In this document: positions 7,836-15,591 of the stretch, piece by piece
Numbering within the stretch: the stretch's first letter is position 1
Layout: the number at the start of each line of letters is the position of its first letter
Source of the DNA: Galactobacter sp.
Lineage (GTDB): Bacteria; Actinomycetota; Actinomycetes; Actinomycetales; Micrococcaceae
NCBI RefSeq assembly: GCF_022712295.1
Contig: NZ_JALAGT010000120.1
Span: 1-16,396 of the forward strand
Length of the DNA stretch: 16,396 nucleotides
Reading direction: 5' to 3'
Notes under the pieces: model-generated
What the model was told of the DNA's origin: nothing
Databases searched by the model: none
Seen by the model: only the letters and a program-made list of their open reading frames with translations
Program-made: the position numbers and the translations under genes

Positions 7836-7868
7836 GGCTTGTCGAAACTTACCCCGTCGCTGGTTCGC

Positions 7869-8246
7869 ATGGGCTCGATGCATTGGTCGATCCGCGGCCG
7901 TCGACCCCAGCCTCGTCCCCTCGAGCCGCGCGCCCGGAAGCTCCCTCGCGTGAGTGAGGAGATGCTGGTTCGAGCAGAGGCACGCTATGCGGCGGGTGCC
8001 ACGTTACGAGAGATTGCGAAGGAACTCGGACTTGGACGGGAGCGACTGGCATCGCTGCTGCGAACGCGGGGGGTGCGCTTGCGGCGTGCAACGCCGTCGG
8101 ACAAGGAAGTCCGGGAGATGGTCCGCAGGTACGAGTCGGGTGAATCACTCGATCGCGTAGGGTCATGTCTCGGGTTCTCGGCTGGGACTGTGCGGAATCA
8201 CCTTCTGCGTGCCGGGACGGTGCTGCGCGATACGCATGGACGCTAG
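7869..8246 (+). CDS. Tandem helix-turn-helix protein, like the C-terminus of serine recombinases
   Basis: About 125 residues with two successive HTH units. The first is RAEARYAAGATLREIAKELG through RERLASLLRTRGV; the second is VREMVRRYESGESLDRVGSCLG through SAGTVRNHLLRAGTVLRDTHGR. The repeat pattern and the ending RxRDTHGR match a family common in actinobacterial mobile DNA, either as stand-alone small proteins or as the tail of resolvase-type recombinases. No catalytic recombinase domain precedes it here, so it may be the surviving tail of an integrase. The frame is open back to 7797 but that part runs through the terminator. The ATG at 7869 is therefore preferred (next ATG 7878), with no good ribosome site for either. 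Its stop codon overlaps that of the convergent SIR2 gene within CTAG. Confidence 0.6.
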   Translation: MGSMHWSIRGRRPQPRPLEPRARKLPRVSEEMLVRAEARYAAGATLREIAKELGLGRERLASLLRTRGVRLRRATPSDKEVREMVRRYESGESLDRVGSCLGFSAGTVRNHLLRAGTVLRDTHGR

Positions 8247-11200
8247 TCAACAGTCGTGTCCTGAGGCCGAAGTCGTGCGAGTGCCGGGAAGCGGCGTAGC
8301 AGGGCTTCGGCCTCGGATTGGACGTGTCCACGGGCTCGGGTGGCACGAAATACCAGGGGGGCGATCTGGTCGCGGCGCCAGTGCCCGTAGCGCTGTGGAC
8401 GTCTGATGGCTCGGTCCCACTTCGACACGGCGCCTTCGGGGAGTTCTGCGATGAGCGAGTCGACCAGGGCGGGGTCAAGACGATCACAGACCTCGACCCA
8501 TGCGCCGAGGTTGTCGAAAGGGCTAGACGTGTTGTTACTCAAGCCCTCGATCATGCCGCCTCGGTTGGCAACCGCTACCTCCAGTGCGACGTCGGCGTCG
8601 TGCTCGGCGAGGCGCACTACAACAGCGGCGGCCCAGCCCCAATGGTGGTGATCGAGTCCAAGATCGAGGGGTAAGCCTCGCCGAAGCGCCCGAGCTGCCA
8701 CGTCCGGCGCCATGAACGCTATGAATGAATCGAGTTCGATGAGTGATGGTTCGAGTCGGTCAAGGATCTTCAGCACTTCATTTGGCTTCTGCTCAGATAG
8801 TTGCAAACAAAGGTAGAGACCCGTCCGGGTTGGTCGACCTTCTGGGATTGCCAGCGACTCTTCGAGTCTGGAGAAGTCGAGACGGTTCGCGACCGCGGTG
8901 AACGTGGCGGAGTCAGCCTTCTCCAGCAGTCCGATGAAGACATCGAAGTTCAATTGTCCCCACTGATCCTGCGGACCAGAAAGGGTCCGGGCGACTCGGT
9001 CGATATCAAGTTCGCGGACGAGGGCGCGGGCAGCCGGCCGACAGACCGCCGGCAGGTTGGCTCGGTCGCCGAAGGCGATGGCGGCGTACCCGAGCGTGTG
9101 GAGCGTCAGACTGAACAAGTCGTTCCACCGTCGGACTGGGTCGACCATGAGCAGCGATGCGATCTTTCGTGCGGCGTGCTCGACCAAGCGTAGGGATAGC
9201 TCGTGGTCGGCGGCCGCGAGGTTCTCGAGGAGCATTGAGATCTGGTGTAGCTCCGGCGAGCCATCGTCGAGCATCTTCTTATAGGCTGCCTCGTCGAGAT
9301 GGGGCTTGATCGATTCCCGGAGAGGTTCGCCGCCGATGTTGCACAGGCGGTCCAACGCATGCGAGCTTGAATAGATGTGCGGCCAGCCACCGTCAAGGAT
9401 GAGGCTCGCGAGCCGTGGACCGTCGGCGAACCTGGCGACTTGTGCGGCGAGCTCTGAGTCAGGCTGGTGCAAGCTATTTGCAAGGTCTCCGAGCGCCCAA
9501 CCGTTCTCGGGCGCAATCGCCTCGTACCACTCTTTGATTCGGGCACGGTGTGCGCGAATGGTGTCGATCACGGCCCCGTCCGAGTAGCTCATGACCTCGG
9601 ACAGCAGCTGTGCTGCTTCCGTGATGTCGAGGTCTGCAGGGACTGCGAGCGCACGCCGAGCAAGTTCGTCGTAAAGCGCATCCGAGAGCACACCTTCGTG
9701 CCGGAGTATCCATCGAGCGTCGGTATCCAGGTTGCGGCCGACCAGCCACGCGCACCCTCGTAGGGGCGTTGAGGATGAGGTGAGCACGGCACTGATGAGG
9801 GCGCCGACCGTCTGCCGGTCTGCTTCGATCTCTGACCGAGGAAGCTGCGGCGAAGGTGACGGCGTCGCATCTGCAACCTCAGCAGCTGCATGCGCCGTCG
9901 TCTGAGGTGGCGATGCCGCGGATGTGATCGGGGGAACTTCAGGTCGCTGGTGGGGCCGGAAGACATGTCGGGGTGGGTGAAGGCTCCAGGTGATGACGTT
10001 CAGCGCTGCCTGTAGGTGAGTGCAGCGTATGCGACCGTCAGCCTCGGAGATTAGGCGCCGGGATCGCAGTTCTTCGAGTGCTCTTAGGAGCCATTGCTGG
10101 TCTCGTTGGAGGACGGGAAGGAGAACGTCCAATTCACTTTGGTCGACTCCGGAGTCGACTCCGCCGACTTGGGCAACGGCGATTGCGGCCAGCGCCAGGT
10201 CGGCCCGGTCTTGGTCACGAAGTTCGAGTGCTTGACGACGGACCCTTCGCCATCCGCCGGTGAGGATGTATGCGAACTCCCAGGTGGTGCCTTGGCGTTC
10301 GGCGATGTCGATGCGCTGTTCGAAGTGGAAGTCACGAGGGTGGGTGCCTACGTGATCATCGAGAGCACGGATGTGAGGAAAGAGGATCGAGCGCTGTTCC
10401 CGTACGAAGTGCGCAAGTCGGGTGACCGCGCTGCGGGCGCTGAGGTGGACTGTGCGAACGCCGCCTGCGACGTGATCGATGCCCACGATGAGCACGAGCC
10501 TGTCGGGAGTGGCGGCCTCTGCGAGTTCACGCACCGCGTCGGTGGTGAGGTCCTGAGCGTCATCAATAAACAGGACCTTGCGGTGCGGGAAGGCGGCCAG
10601 GTCGGTGAGCCATGAGCGCACACCGTTCTGGCGTGCATTGTCACGCAAACGTAGGATTTCGTATCCGTCATTCATCAAGATTCGGAGTGCTTGATAGGCG
10701 CAGATCGACTTGCCCGACCCCGTGGGGCCATTCAAGACGACCGCGCGATCGTGTTGAAGTGAGCGCGTAACCGTTTGCACCTCGTCAAGCTCTGGGCAGG
10801 AGTCCACATCTTGAGGGCCAAGGCGCTGACCAGCGAGCCAAGATTCGACGCCTCGAGTGCCCGCGTAGTTCACGGTGTGCCACGCTGAGCGTTCTTCTCG
10901 GAGGGCGTACCTTTCGGCTAGCAACGGCAGGGCGACCTCGGCCGGCGCCTTCAGGTCATCGGTTCCCGCTGCGTGTGGCCCAACGCGAATTGTTCGCCAG
11001 GACTGATCAAGTGGGCGCACCAGCTCGTCTACGACAACCTGATCGCTTTCGGAGTAGCCGACAACAAAAAGAGTGCGGGCGTGTGTTGCGAGAAACTGGG
11101 TGATCGTTGCTAGCACGTCAGGCGAAACCACTCCGGGCTCATGCGGGAGTGTCCAGGGGGCGTCTGGCTGCGCGGCGTCTCCGTGCGGTTTGAAGAGCAC

Positions 11201-11677
11201 GCCTGCGGGCAGTGGAGTTCCGTAGAGCCTCTGATAGGCGCGTTCAAGCGCGGTGTCCCAGTTGAGCGAGATGACGCATTCGATGACGCCTGCATGAATG
11301 AGGCGAGCGAGGGCTTCGTGAGCCGCCGAGGGTTGCGCGCTGCGTTGCCCATCGAGTTCAGCGAACTGGCCCTGGAATCTTGCGCGCGCGACTGAGCTGC
11401 TTGCGACAGCGGCCCACGCTTGTTGAACATCTGCCCAGGCGTCCCCAACCAGAGTCTTTGCCTCGACGTCGTCGCGACCCAACGCGATCGCCAAGTCGGA
11501 TCGCGCCGCTGTGTCGCAGTCCAGAGCGTTCCACAGGAGGGACGTGAGGCCCCGGGTGGCGGGAAATCGACTACTGATCGACAACCCGGCCCCCACCACG
11601 GCGACTCCGCCCAGAGTTAGCGCCGTGTCGGTGCTGGCGATGCGTGTCGTCAGGTCAGATGAAGCGGCTTCCGCCAT
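8243..11677 (-). CDS. SIR2-domain/P-loop NTPase defence protein (SIR2-STAND-like)
   Basis: A 1144-residue protein with three visible parts. Residues about 20-270 are a SIR2-like Rossmann domain: G29-A-G-L-S33 for NAD binding, N139-W-D141, H165 in KPHGD, and VVGYSESD near 205-212. The conserved Asn and His are the residues that cleave NAD in defence sirtuins. Residues about 295-565 are a P-loop NTPase with Walker A G317-PTGSGK-S324, Walker B VLFIDDAQD (368-376) and a winged-helix-like segment (about 485-560). A Pro-rich linker (569-616) leads to about 530 helical residues with no family I recognise, probably the target sensor. Related architectures (Avs5, DSR) deplete NAD on phage infection, and that role is inferred here. 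The ATG at 11677 has AAGGAG 7 nt upstream. It lies 278 bp from the CBASS synthase gene and is probably transcribed separately. Confidence 0.85.
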   Translation of the reverse strand: MAEAASSDLTTRIASTDTALTLGGVAVVGAGLSISSRFPATRGLTSLLWNALDCDTAARSDLAIALGRDDVEAKTLVGDAWADVQQAWAAVASSSVARARFQGQFAELDGQRSAQPSAAHEALARLIHAGVIECVISLNWDTALERAYQRLYGTPLPAGVLFKPHGDAAQPDAPWTLPHEPGVVSPDVLATITQFLATHARTLFVVGYSESDQVVVDELVRPLDQSWRTIRVGPHAAGTDDLKAPAEVALPLLAERYALREERSAWHTVNYAGTRGVESWLAGQRLGPQDVDSCPELDEVQTVTRSLQHDRAVVLNGPTGSGKSICAYQALRILMNDGYEILRLRDNARQNGVRSWLTDLAAFPHRKVLFIDDAQDLTTDAVRELAEAATPDRLVLIVGIDHVAGGVRTVHLSARSAVTRLAHFVREQRSILFPHIRALDDHVGTHPRDFHFEQRIDIAERQGTTWEFAYILTGGWRRVRRQALELRDQDRADLALAAIAVAQVGGVDSGVDQSELDVLLPVLQRDQQWLLRALEELRSRRLISEADGRIRCTHLQAALNVITWSLHPPRHVFRPHQRPEVPPITSAASPPQTTAHAAAEVADATPSPSPQLPRSEIEADRQTVGALISAVLTSSSTPLRGCAWLVGRNLDTDARWILRHEGVLSDALYDELARRALAVPADLDITEAAQLLSEVMSYSDGAVIDTIRAHRARIKEWYEAIAPENGWALGDLANSLHQPDSELAAQVARFADGPRLASLILDGGWPHIYSSSHALDRLCNIGGEPLRESIKPHLDEAAYKKMLDDGSPELHQISMLLENLAAADHELSLRLVEHAARKIASLLMVDPVRRWNDLFSLTLHTLGYAAIAFGDRANLPAVCRPAARALVRELDIDRVARTLSGPQDQWGQLNFDVFIGLLEKADSATFTAVANRLDFSRLEESLAIPEGRPTRTGLYLCLQLSEQKPNEVLKILDRLEPSLIELDSFIAFMAPDVAARALRRGLPLDLGLDHHHWGWAAAVVVRLAEHDADVALEVAVANRGGMIEGLSNNTSSPFDNLGAWVEVCDRLDPALVDSLIAELPEGAVSKWDRAIRRPQRYGHWRRDQIAPLVFRATRARGHVQSEAEALLRRFPALARLRPQDTTVD

Positions 11678-11919
11678 ACTCAGACTCCTTCACCGTCACC
11701 TGAGAGGGCCGCGTCCAGGCGTGGAGGTGTCGCCGCCATCGTCTGCCTCGCTCTCTGGCGATGGCTCGGCTGCGCGAACTCGCCTGATGTCAGAGATTCA
11801 TGTCACCCATCAGTATCTCGAAGGAGGAGTCTGTAACGCTGGAGGACACGGCCGCTCGGCTAGCCACGCTCGACGTCACCAGCTCTTGCACCAGACCCCT
11901 CTCTACCGCCCCGTCGATA
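11678..11919. other. Spacer between the CBASS synthase and the SIR2 gene, probable SIR2 promoter region
   Basis: This holds the SIR2 ribosome site, AAGGAG on the minus strand at 11690-11685. No clear -35/-10 pair was found, only a GATACT hexamer on the minus strand just right of 11800. A small minus-strand frame ending near 11790 (encoding SSVTDSSFEILMGDMNL at its tail) has no start signal I trust and is not called. Confidence 0.3.
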
Positions 11920-11952
11920 GCAGCACACCTGCCTGCCGGCCCGGTGTGCTGC
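11920..11952 (-). terminator. Hairpin immediately after the CBASS synthase stop
   Basis: A perfect 10-bp stem GCAGCACACC (11920-11929) with GGTGTGCTGC (11943-11952) has a 13-nt GC-rich loop. Read on the minus strand it begins three bases after the CD-NTase stop codon (11958-11956). It probably ends or attenuates the CBASS transcript before the SIR2 gene. Confidence 0.55.
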
Positions 11953-11955
11953 CGC

Positions 11956-13242
11956 TCACTCGGGTCTGATCGGGACGAGGATGCGGTCACGGGCGACGAC
12001 GACCCCGTCCTTGATGATGTAGCTCTCGACGTGGTGGTCGCCTCGGAAGCTCGTCACTTCGTGGTGCCCCTGGCCGCGATTCGGCGGTGTGATCTGTCCG
12101 CGAATGTTGTCACGGCGTTCGGCCTCGGCTCCTCGGTTCAGCACTTTCCACTTCACGACGTATGGCTCTGGTACGTCGCACGCTTCAATAGAGAAGTCGA
12201 GACTCTTACGAGTTCGAAGTGGTGCCCGATCGAGGAGCATCTTGCGTAGCCAGCTTGGCCGGAACCCGTCCTGGGTCACCTTGCAGTCGATGCGGAGCTC
12301 GTAGCGAATGTCGACTGGGTGCTTGTCCTCGATGAACTCCTCTGTGTTGCGGTAGAAGTGGGCCTCTTGGGATGCCTCGACTGTGGTTGCGCTGGGGACT
12401 GGCTTCCCGAAGACGGCTTTCCACTGCTTGCTCATCGTGGACTTGCCTTCTGCTTCGATCGCTTCGAGGCAGAGGTTGTAAGCCTTCTTCGCCCTTCGCT
12501 GGAATCGCTTCTTGACCTTGACTCGTTGGCCGCTGCCCAGAGCGGCGTAGTGCTCGTGATCTTCTTCTTCGGAGAGAAACTTGAAGAAGTCACGGACCAT
12601 GTAGTCGTAGGTCACGGTTGTCACGTCGTCGTAGTCGTTCGTGCTTTGGAAGAAGTTGTAGGCGAGTGTGTCGATGAGCAACCCGCCCGATACGATGCCG
12701 TGTTCGTTCTTCCACGCACGACCCAGCTTGCAGAGGTTCCGCAGATTGCCGCGTGTGAGGCCGTCATAGGTGCGGATGGCGTCGATCTCGTCGCGGGGCT
12801 TGGTGACCTTCCACGCCTTTGCGTAGGTGTCTGGGTAGGAGAACGATTTGTCGTCGTTCTCGAAGGCGGGCTGGACCTCGAACTTGAAGTTCTGAAACTG
12901 CACCACGACCACACACTGGTCGACTCTGACGTCCGTACTGGGGTACCGGGCCAGGACCGCCTTCCGGGTCCGCGACAGGATGTTCTGCGGTCCGGACTCT
13001 CCCTTGTAACTGTCTCGGATTGAGGCGGGCAGGATGTAGAGCATGTCGAGGTCGGAGATTCCGCGAATTGCGGTTCCTCGCCCGTAGGAGCCGATCATCA
13101 GCTGGTTATTGGTCGACCCGTCAAGCGACCGGAACTCCTTGTTCAGGGACTTCGCGATCTCATCGCGCCGACCAGCGATGGCAGTCCTGTTGTCGACCTT
13201 CAGGTTCTCCAGAAGTCCGTCGAAGAGTTCACTGACCTCCAT
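11956..13242 (-). CDS. CBASS cyclic-oligonucleotide synthase (CD-NTase, SMODS domain with AGS-C-like sensor)
   Basis: A 428-residue cGAS/DncV-like nucleotidyltransferase. The N-terminal domain has the class signature G51-S-Y-G-R-G-T57 followed by D64-L-D66 (metal-binding acids). E122 in KFEVQPAFE is the likely third acid, where Asp is more usual. A helical OAS-like domain (about 142-280) follows. The C-terminal 130 residues (from DIRYELRIDC near 311 to the end) resemble the AGS-C sensor domain that accompanies some SMODS enzymes. It should make a cyclic di- or trinucleotide upon infection to activate the neighbouring membrane effector. The ATG at 13242 is preferred, with GGAGGAG 10 nt upstream. 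A GTG at 13266 (8 residues longer) has no ribosome site. The start overlaps the end of the effector gene by 14 nt, so translation is probably coupled. Neither Cap2/Cap3 nor HORMA/TRIP13 genes are nearby, giving a type I-like layout. Confidence 0.88.
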   Translation of the reverse strand: MEVSELFDGLLENLKVDNRTAIAGRRDEIAKSLNKEFRSLDGSTNNQLMIGSYGRGTAIRGISDLDMLYILPASIRDSYKGESGPQNILSRTRKAVLARYPSTDVRVDQCVVVVQFQNFKFEVQPAFENDDKSFSYPDTYAKAWKVTKPRDEIDAIRTYDGLTRGNLRNLCKLGRAWKNEHGIVSGGLLIDTLAYNFFQSTNDYDDVTTVTYDYMVRDFFKFLSEEEDHEHYAALGSGQRVKVKKRFQRRAKKAYNLCLEAIEAEGKSTMSKQWKAVFGKPVPSATTVEASQEAHFYRNTEEFIEDKHPVDIRYELRIDCKVTQDGFRPSWLRKMLLDRAPLRTRKSLDFSIEACDVPEPYVVKWKVLNRGAEAERRDNIRGQITPPNRGQGHHEVTSFRGDHHVESYIIKDGVVVARDRILVPIRPE

Positions 13243-13840
13243 CGCGACCACGCTCCTCCGTGACACGAAGCTGCGCGGGCAGCAGGAGGTCGATCTCGCG
13301 CTCGGAGAATGTCAGGTCTTCGTTCCTCTGTAACGCTTCCTGGGCGAGTGCGTACGCCTTCGGGGTCGTCCTGGGCGCATCGCTGTAGATTTCGAGCGCT
13401 GCTTGTTGGAGGCTGTCGCGCTTGGCTCGACTTTGATTGACCGTGGTCGCTCCCGATTGCAGATCGACAATCAGTGACTGATAGGACTCTCTTAGGTCCC
13501 AGACCTTCGCCGCGACATCGCGGTGCTTCTGCGTCTCCTCGCCGTACTTGAACGCCTTCGTGCCGAGGTTGATCGCAGAAACGAGCAGTGCGATGAACGA
13601 GGTGCCGAGGGCAGCCCACGACTCATCCAAGAACAGGCCCAGCAGCGATGCGAGGAACGTTCCCGAACTGACGACGGTCAGCCCAATCAAGAGGCGCTGC
13701 TGCCGGCGATGACTCTGAAAGCAAAGGTCTGCTTGCTTCTCGTGCGTCTTGTGAGTGTAGGCGGCACGACCGTAGGCCTCCCGCACCTGCGCGAGGAGTA
13801 GTGACTCACCGTCCTGCGGTGGCTGCTCGGCGTCGCTCAT
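13229..13840 (-). CDS. SLATT-domain two-transmembrane CBASS effector
   Basis: A 203-residue membrane protein. The soluble start AYGRAAYTHKTHEKQADLCFQSHRR (about 22-46) precedes two adjacent hydrophobic helices (about 49-71 and 76-95: LLIGLTVVSSGTFLASLLGLF, then LGTSFIALLVSAINLG). A long helical cytoplasmic tail (about 97-200) follows, starting KAFKYGEETQKHRDVAAKVWDLRESYQ. This is the layout of SLATT (SMODS- and SLOG-associating 2TM) effectors. Such proteins are thought to sense the cyclic nucleotide and permeabilise the inner membrane, killing the infected cell. The ATG at 13840 has AAGGGAG 6 nt upstream. The same frame is open to 14350 on this strand, but that part lacks a ribosome site and overlaps the divergent promoter region. 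It is the first gene of the CBASS operon. Confidence 0.85.
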   Translation of the reverse strand: MSDAEQPPQDGESLLLAQVREAYGRAAYTHKTHEKQADLCFQSHRRQQRLLIGLTVVSSGTFLASLLGLFLDESWAALGTSFIALLVSAINLGTKAFKYGEETQKHRDVAAKVWDLRESYQSLIVDLQSGATTVNQSRAKRDSLQQAALEIYSDAPRTTPKAYALAQEALQRNEDLTFSEREIDLLLPAQLRVTEERGRDGGQ

Positions 13841-14146
13841 CTCGGGCTCCCTTCGCCGACGGTCGGGGCGCTCGTCGGATCGTTCCGGAGTCCCGATAGA
13901 TGATGTGGAGGGCTTCCGCATCACGGATGCGACACGTTCACCACTCAGTCCCGATGGTATCCGGCGGCACCGACACAGCTTCCGTTCGCGAGCGCCCTTC
14001 CCTCCACCGTCGGTCAGAGGTATCTTGGTCGTGGCGGCCTCTGCTCGCGTGACCCACCGCCGGACGTGGTGGGGTGACCAGTCGGCCTCGGTCGGAGCGG
14101 TCCTTCTTGATTCCTTGTCGCCGGAGACGAGGAGAGGACTGTGCTC
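13841..14146. promoter_or_regulatory. Divergent control region of the CBASS operon and the transfer-module genes
   Basis: A 306-bp gap without a supported gene, holding start signals in both directions. On the CBASS side lie a perfect 15-bp inverted repeat CGCATC-ACG-GATGCG (13917-13931) and two copies of AGTCCCGAT (13889-13897 and 13947-13955) flanking it at 19 and 15 bp. A smaller palindrome CCGAC-G-GTCGG (13856-13866) sits near the ribosome site. On the other side AGGAGAGG (14130-14137) serves the membrane-protein gene. CCCACC (14053-14058) can pair with GGTGGG (14068-14073). No convincing -35/-10 pair was recognised for either direction. Confidence 0.4.
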
Positions 14147-14491
14147 ATGTTCCGCCTGATCTGGATCGGCAGCGTCTACACCCGCTACTTCCTGCGCCGC
14201 TACATGCCCACCAACATCCTGCTGGACCTGATCCGCACGCGCCGTGGCCTGAAGTGGGGCGGGCCGGCGATGCTGCTGGCCCTCCCGTACCTGTACGTGG
14301 CGAGCTTCTTGACGGTGCTGATCGAGGACGGCGCACCGGGCTGGCTGCACGTGCTGGTGGTGTTGTGCATCTGGAACGCGATGAAGTTCGCGATCATGGG
14401 GCCGGTCAGTGTCGTCCTGCTTCTGCGGGTTCGCGCCGCCGAGTGGCGCGAGCGTCGTATGTCTCGTCGCTCTGTGCCGGCGGCCGCCTGA
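14147..14491 (+). CDS. Small membrane protein of mobile elements (often annotated sulfate permease)
   Basis: A 114-residue protein with a basic N-terminus containing RYFLRRYMPTN and TRRGLKWG, then two hydrophobic segments (about 39-60 and 66-95), then a strongly basic tail (RERRMSRR). It matches from memory a conserved small actinobacterial protein found in conjugative elements beside relaxase and DprA-like genes. The frequent label sulfate permease is not supported by its size and topology, since real SulP permeases have over 10 TM helices. A structural or accessory transfer role is possible but unproven. Two starts are near each other: GTG 14141 (GGAG 6 nt upstream) and ATG 14147 (GAGG 9 nt upstream). 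The ATG is chosen because relatives begin MFR. The DprA-like gene follows after 69 nt, probably in one operon. Confidence 0.65.
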   Translation: MFRLIWIGSVYTRYFLRRYMPTNILLDLIRTRRGLKWGGPAMLLALPYLYVASFLTVLIEDGAPGWLHVLVVLCIWNAMKFAIMGPVSVVLLLRVRAAEWRERRMSRRSVPAAA

Positions 14492-14560
14492 TCGTGGCCT
14501 GTTGCGTGAGTGCTGTGGTGCACCTTCTCGGCGTCATCTGACCGAGAAGGAGGCCATGTC

Positions 14561-15565
14561 ATGGCCGGTATCGCTGATCTGGCAACTGATGAGCGTCGCG
14601 CGCGGGTGCTGTTGTCGATTCTGTCCGCACCTGACGACGCCATCACCGGGCGCATCCTTGCCCGAGCAGGTGGCGTCGAGACGATCCGCCTGCTCGAAGA
14701 CGACGGTGCGGTGCCGGGGCGGAATCGCGTGGACGCGCAGGTCTGGCGCGATCGCCTCGCGTTGCCGCGCCGACTGGAAGATGTGGCCGACCGGATGCGC
14801 GGCATCGAACAGTCCGGGATCACGACGGTGATTCCGGGCGATGCGCACTGGCCGCAAGCGCTGAACGATATGGGCGAACGGGTCCCGTATGTGCTGTGGG
14901 CACGCGGCGCGACGTCGTTCCTAGCCCGGCCAGCCGCGGATCTGGTGACGATCACGGGTGCTCGGGCGGCGACGGCGTATGGCGAGTATGTCGCCGGCGA
15001 GATTGCTGGCGACCTCTCGCGCGGTGAGCGGGTCGTAGTGGCCGGCGGAGCATACGGGATCGAAGGAGCGGCGCACCGGGCAGCGCTGGCCTCCGGTGGG
15101 GACACCATCGCGGTGCTAGCCAACGGGGTCGACCGCCCTTACCCGACCGGTCACCGCGAACTACTTGATCGAGTGGCGGATGTCGGTCTTCTGGTCAGTG
15201 AGGTGCCGCCAGGGTCGGCGCCGACGCGGCAGCGGTTCCTGGCGCGCGGGCGGCTGATGGCCACACTGTCTGGGAGCACCGTGGTGGTCGAAGCGGGCGC
15301 ACGTTCAGGCGCCCTGCATACGGCGGTCGAAGCGCAGCGTCTGGGCCGGAGCGTCGGTGCGGTTCCGGGACCGGTGACCTCGGTGACCAGCAGTGGCCCG
15401 CACATGCTGCTGCGTAACGGCACCGCCCAGCTCGTCACCGACGGAAACGACGTCGAGGAGCTGATCAACCACGCGCCTGGCAACGGCGCTGATCGCGCAG
15501 CGCTGGGTCCAGCGTTCGCACGCCGCCCGGTGCCGTCAACAGATGCACCGACGCAGTCGATGTAG
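14561..15565 (+). CDS. DprA/Smf-like DNA-processing protein, mobile-element paralogue
   Basis: A 334-residue protein with the DprA Rossmann-like core at about 125-300. G133-A-R with ATAYG follows the family's GxRxxTxYG. A162-161 region GGAYGIEGAAH (about 162-172) corresponds to SGGAxGIDxxAH, with Glu in place of the usual Asp. ANGVDRPYP, LLVSEVPPG, VVVEAGARSGALHTA and VPGPVTS complete the pattern. In the usual FPxRNR motif the Asn is replaced (RFLARGRLMATLS). DprA binds single-stranded DNA and loads RecA during transformation. In this conjugative context it may act on incoming transferred strands. The N-terminal 100 residues are a helical SAM-like region. The ATG at 14561 has AAGGAGG (14547-14553) 7 nt upstream, better than the longer in-frame start at 14510. 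It is followed by a strong terminator. Confidence 0.85.
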   Translation: MAGIADLATDERRARVLLSILSAPDDAITGRILARAGGVETIRLLEDDGAVPGRNRVDAQVWRDRLALPRRLEDVADRMRGIEQSGITTVIPGDAHWPQALNDMGERVPYVLWARGATSFLARPAADLVTITGARAATAYGEYVAGEIAGDLSRGERVVVAGGAYGIEGAAHRAALASGGDTIAVLANGVDRPYPTGHRELLDRVADVGLLVSEVPPGSAPTRQRFLARGRLMATLSGSTVVVEAGARSGALHTAVEAQRLGRSVGAVPGPVTSVTSSGPHMLLRNGTAQLVTDGNDVEELINHAPGNGADRAALGPAFARRPVPSTDAPTQSM

Positions 15566-15591
15566 ACCGCCGATTGCTGTCCTCTTCGTGC

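Noticed and set aside
11790..11990. Short minus-strand frame between the CBASS synthase and SIR2 genes
   Set aside because: It overlaps the synthase end and the hairpin; no start signal or homology, so a small protein cannot be supported.
11800..12249. 149-aa plus-strand frame
   Set aside because: Mostly antisense to the CD-NTase C-terminus; no ribosome site before its ATG and no family match.
12319..13023. 234-aa plus-strand open frame
   Set aside because: It is antisense to the CD-NTase gene, which has intact catalytic motifs; the product is Val/Leu/Glu-biased, as in shadow frames, with no family match.
13841..14350. N-terminal extension of the SLATT frame to 14350
   Set aside because: It would overlap the divergent membrane-protein gene and the control region; the ATG at 13840 has a good ribosome site and fits the family's start.
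14200..15123. 307-aa minus-strand open frame
   Set aside because: It is antisense to the small membrane protein and the DprA-like gene; the Ser/Arg/Ala-rich composition is typical of a high-GC shadow frame.
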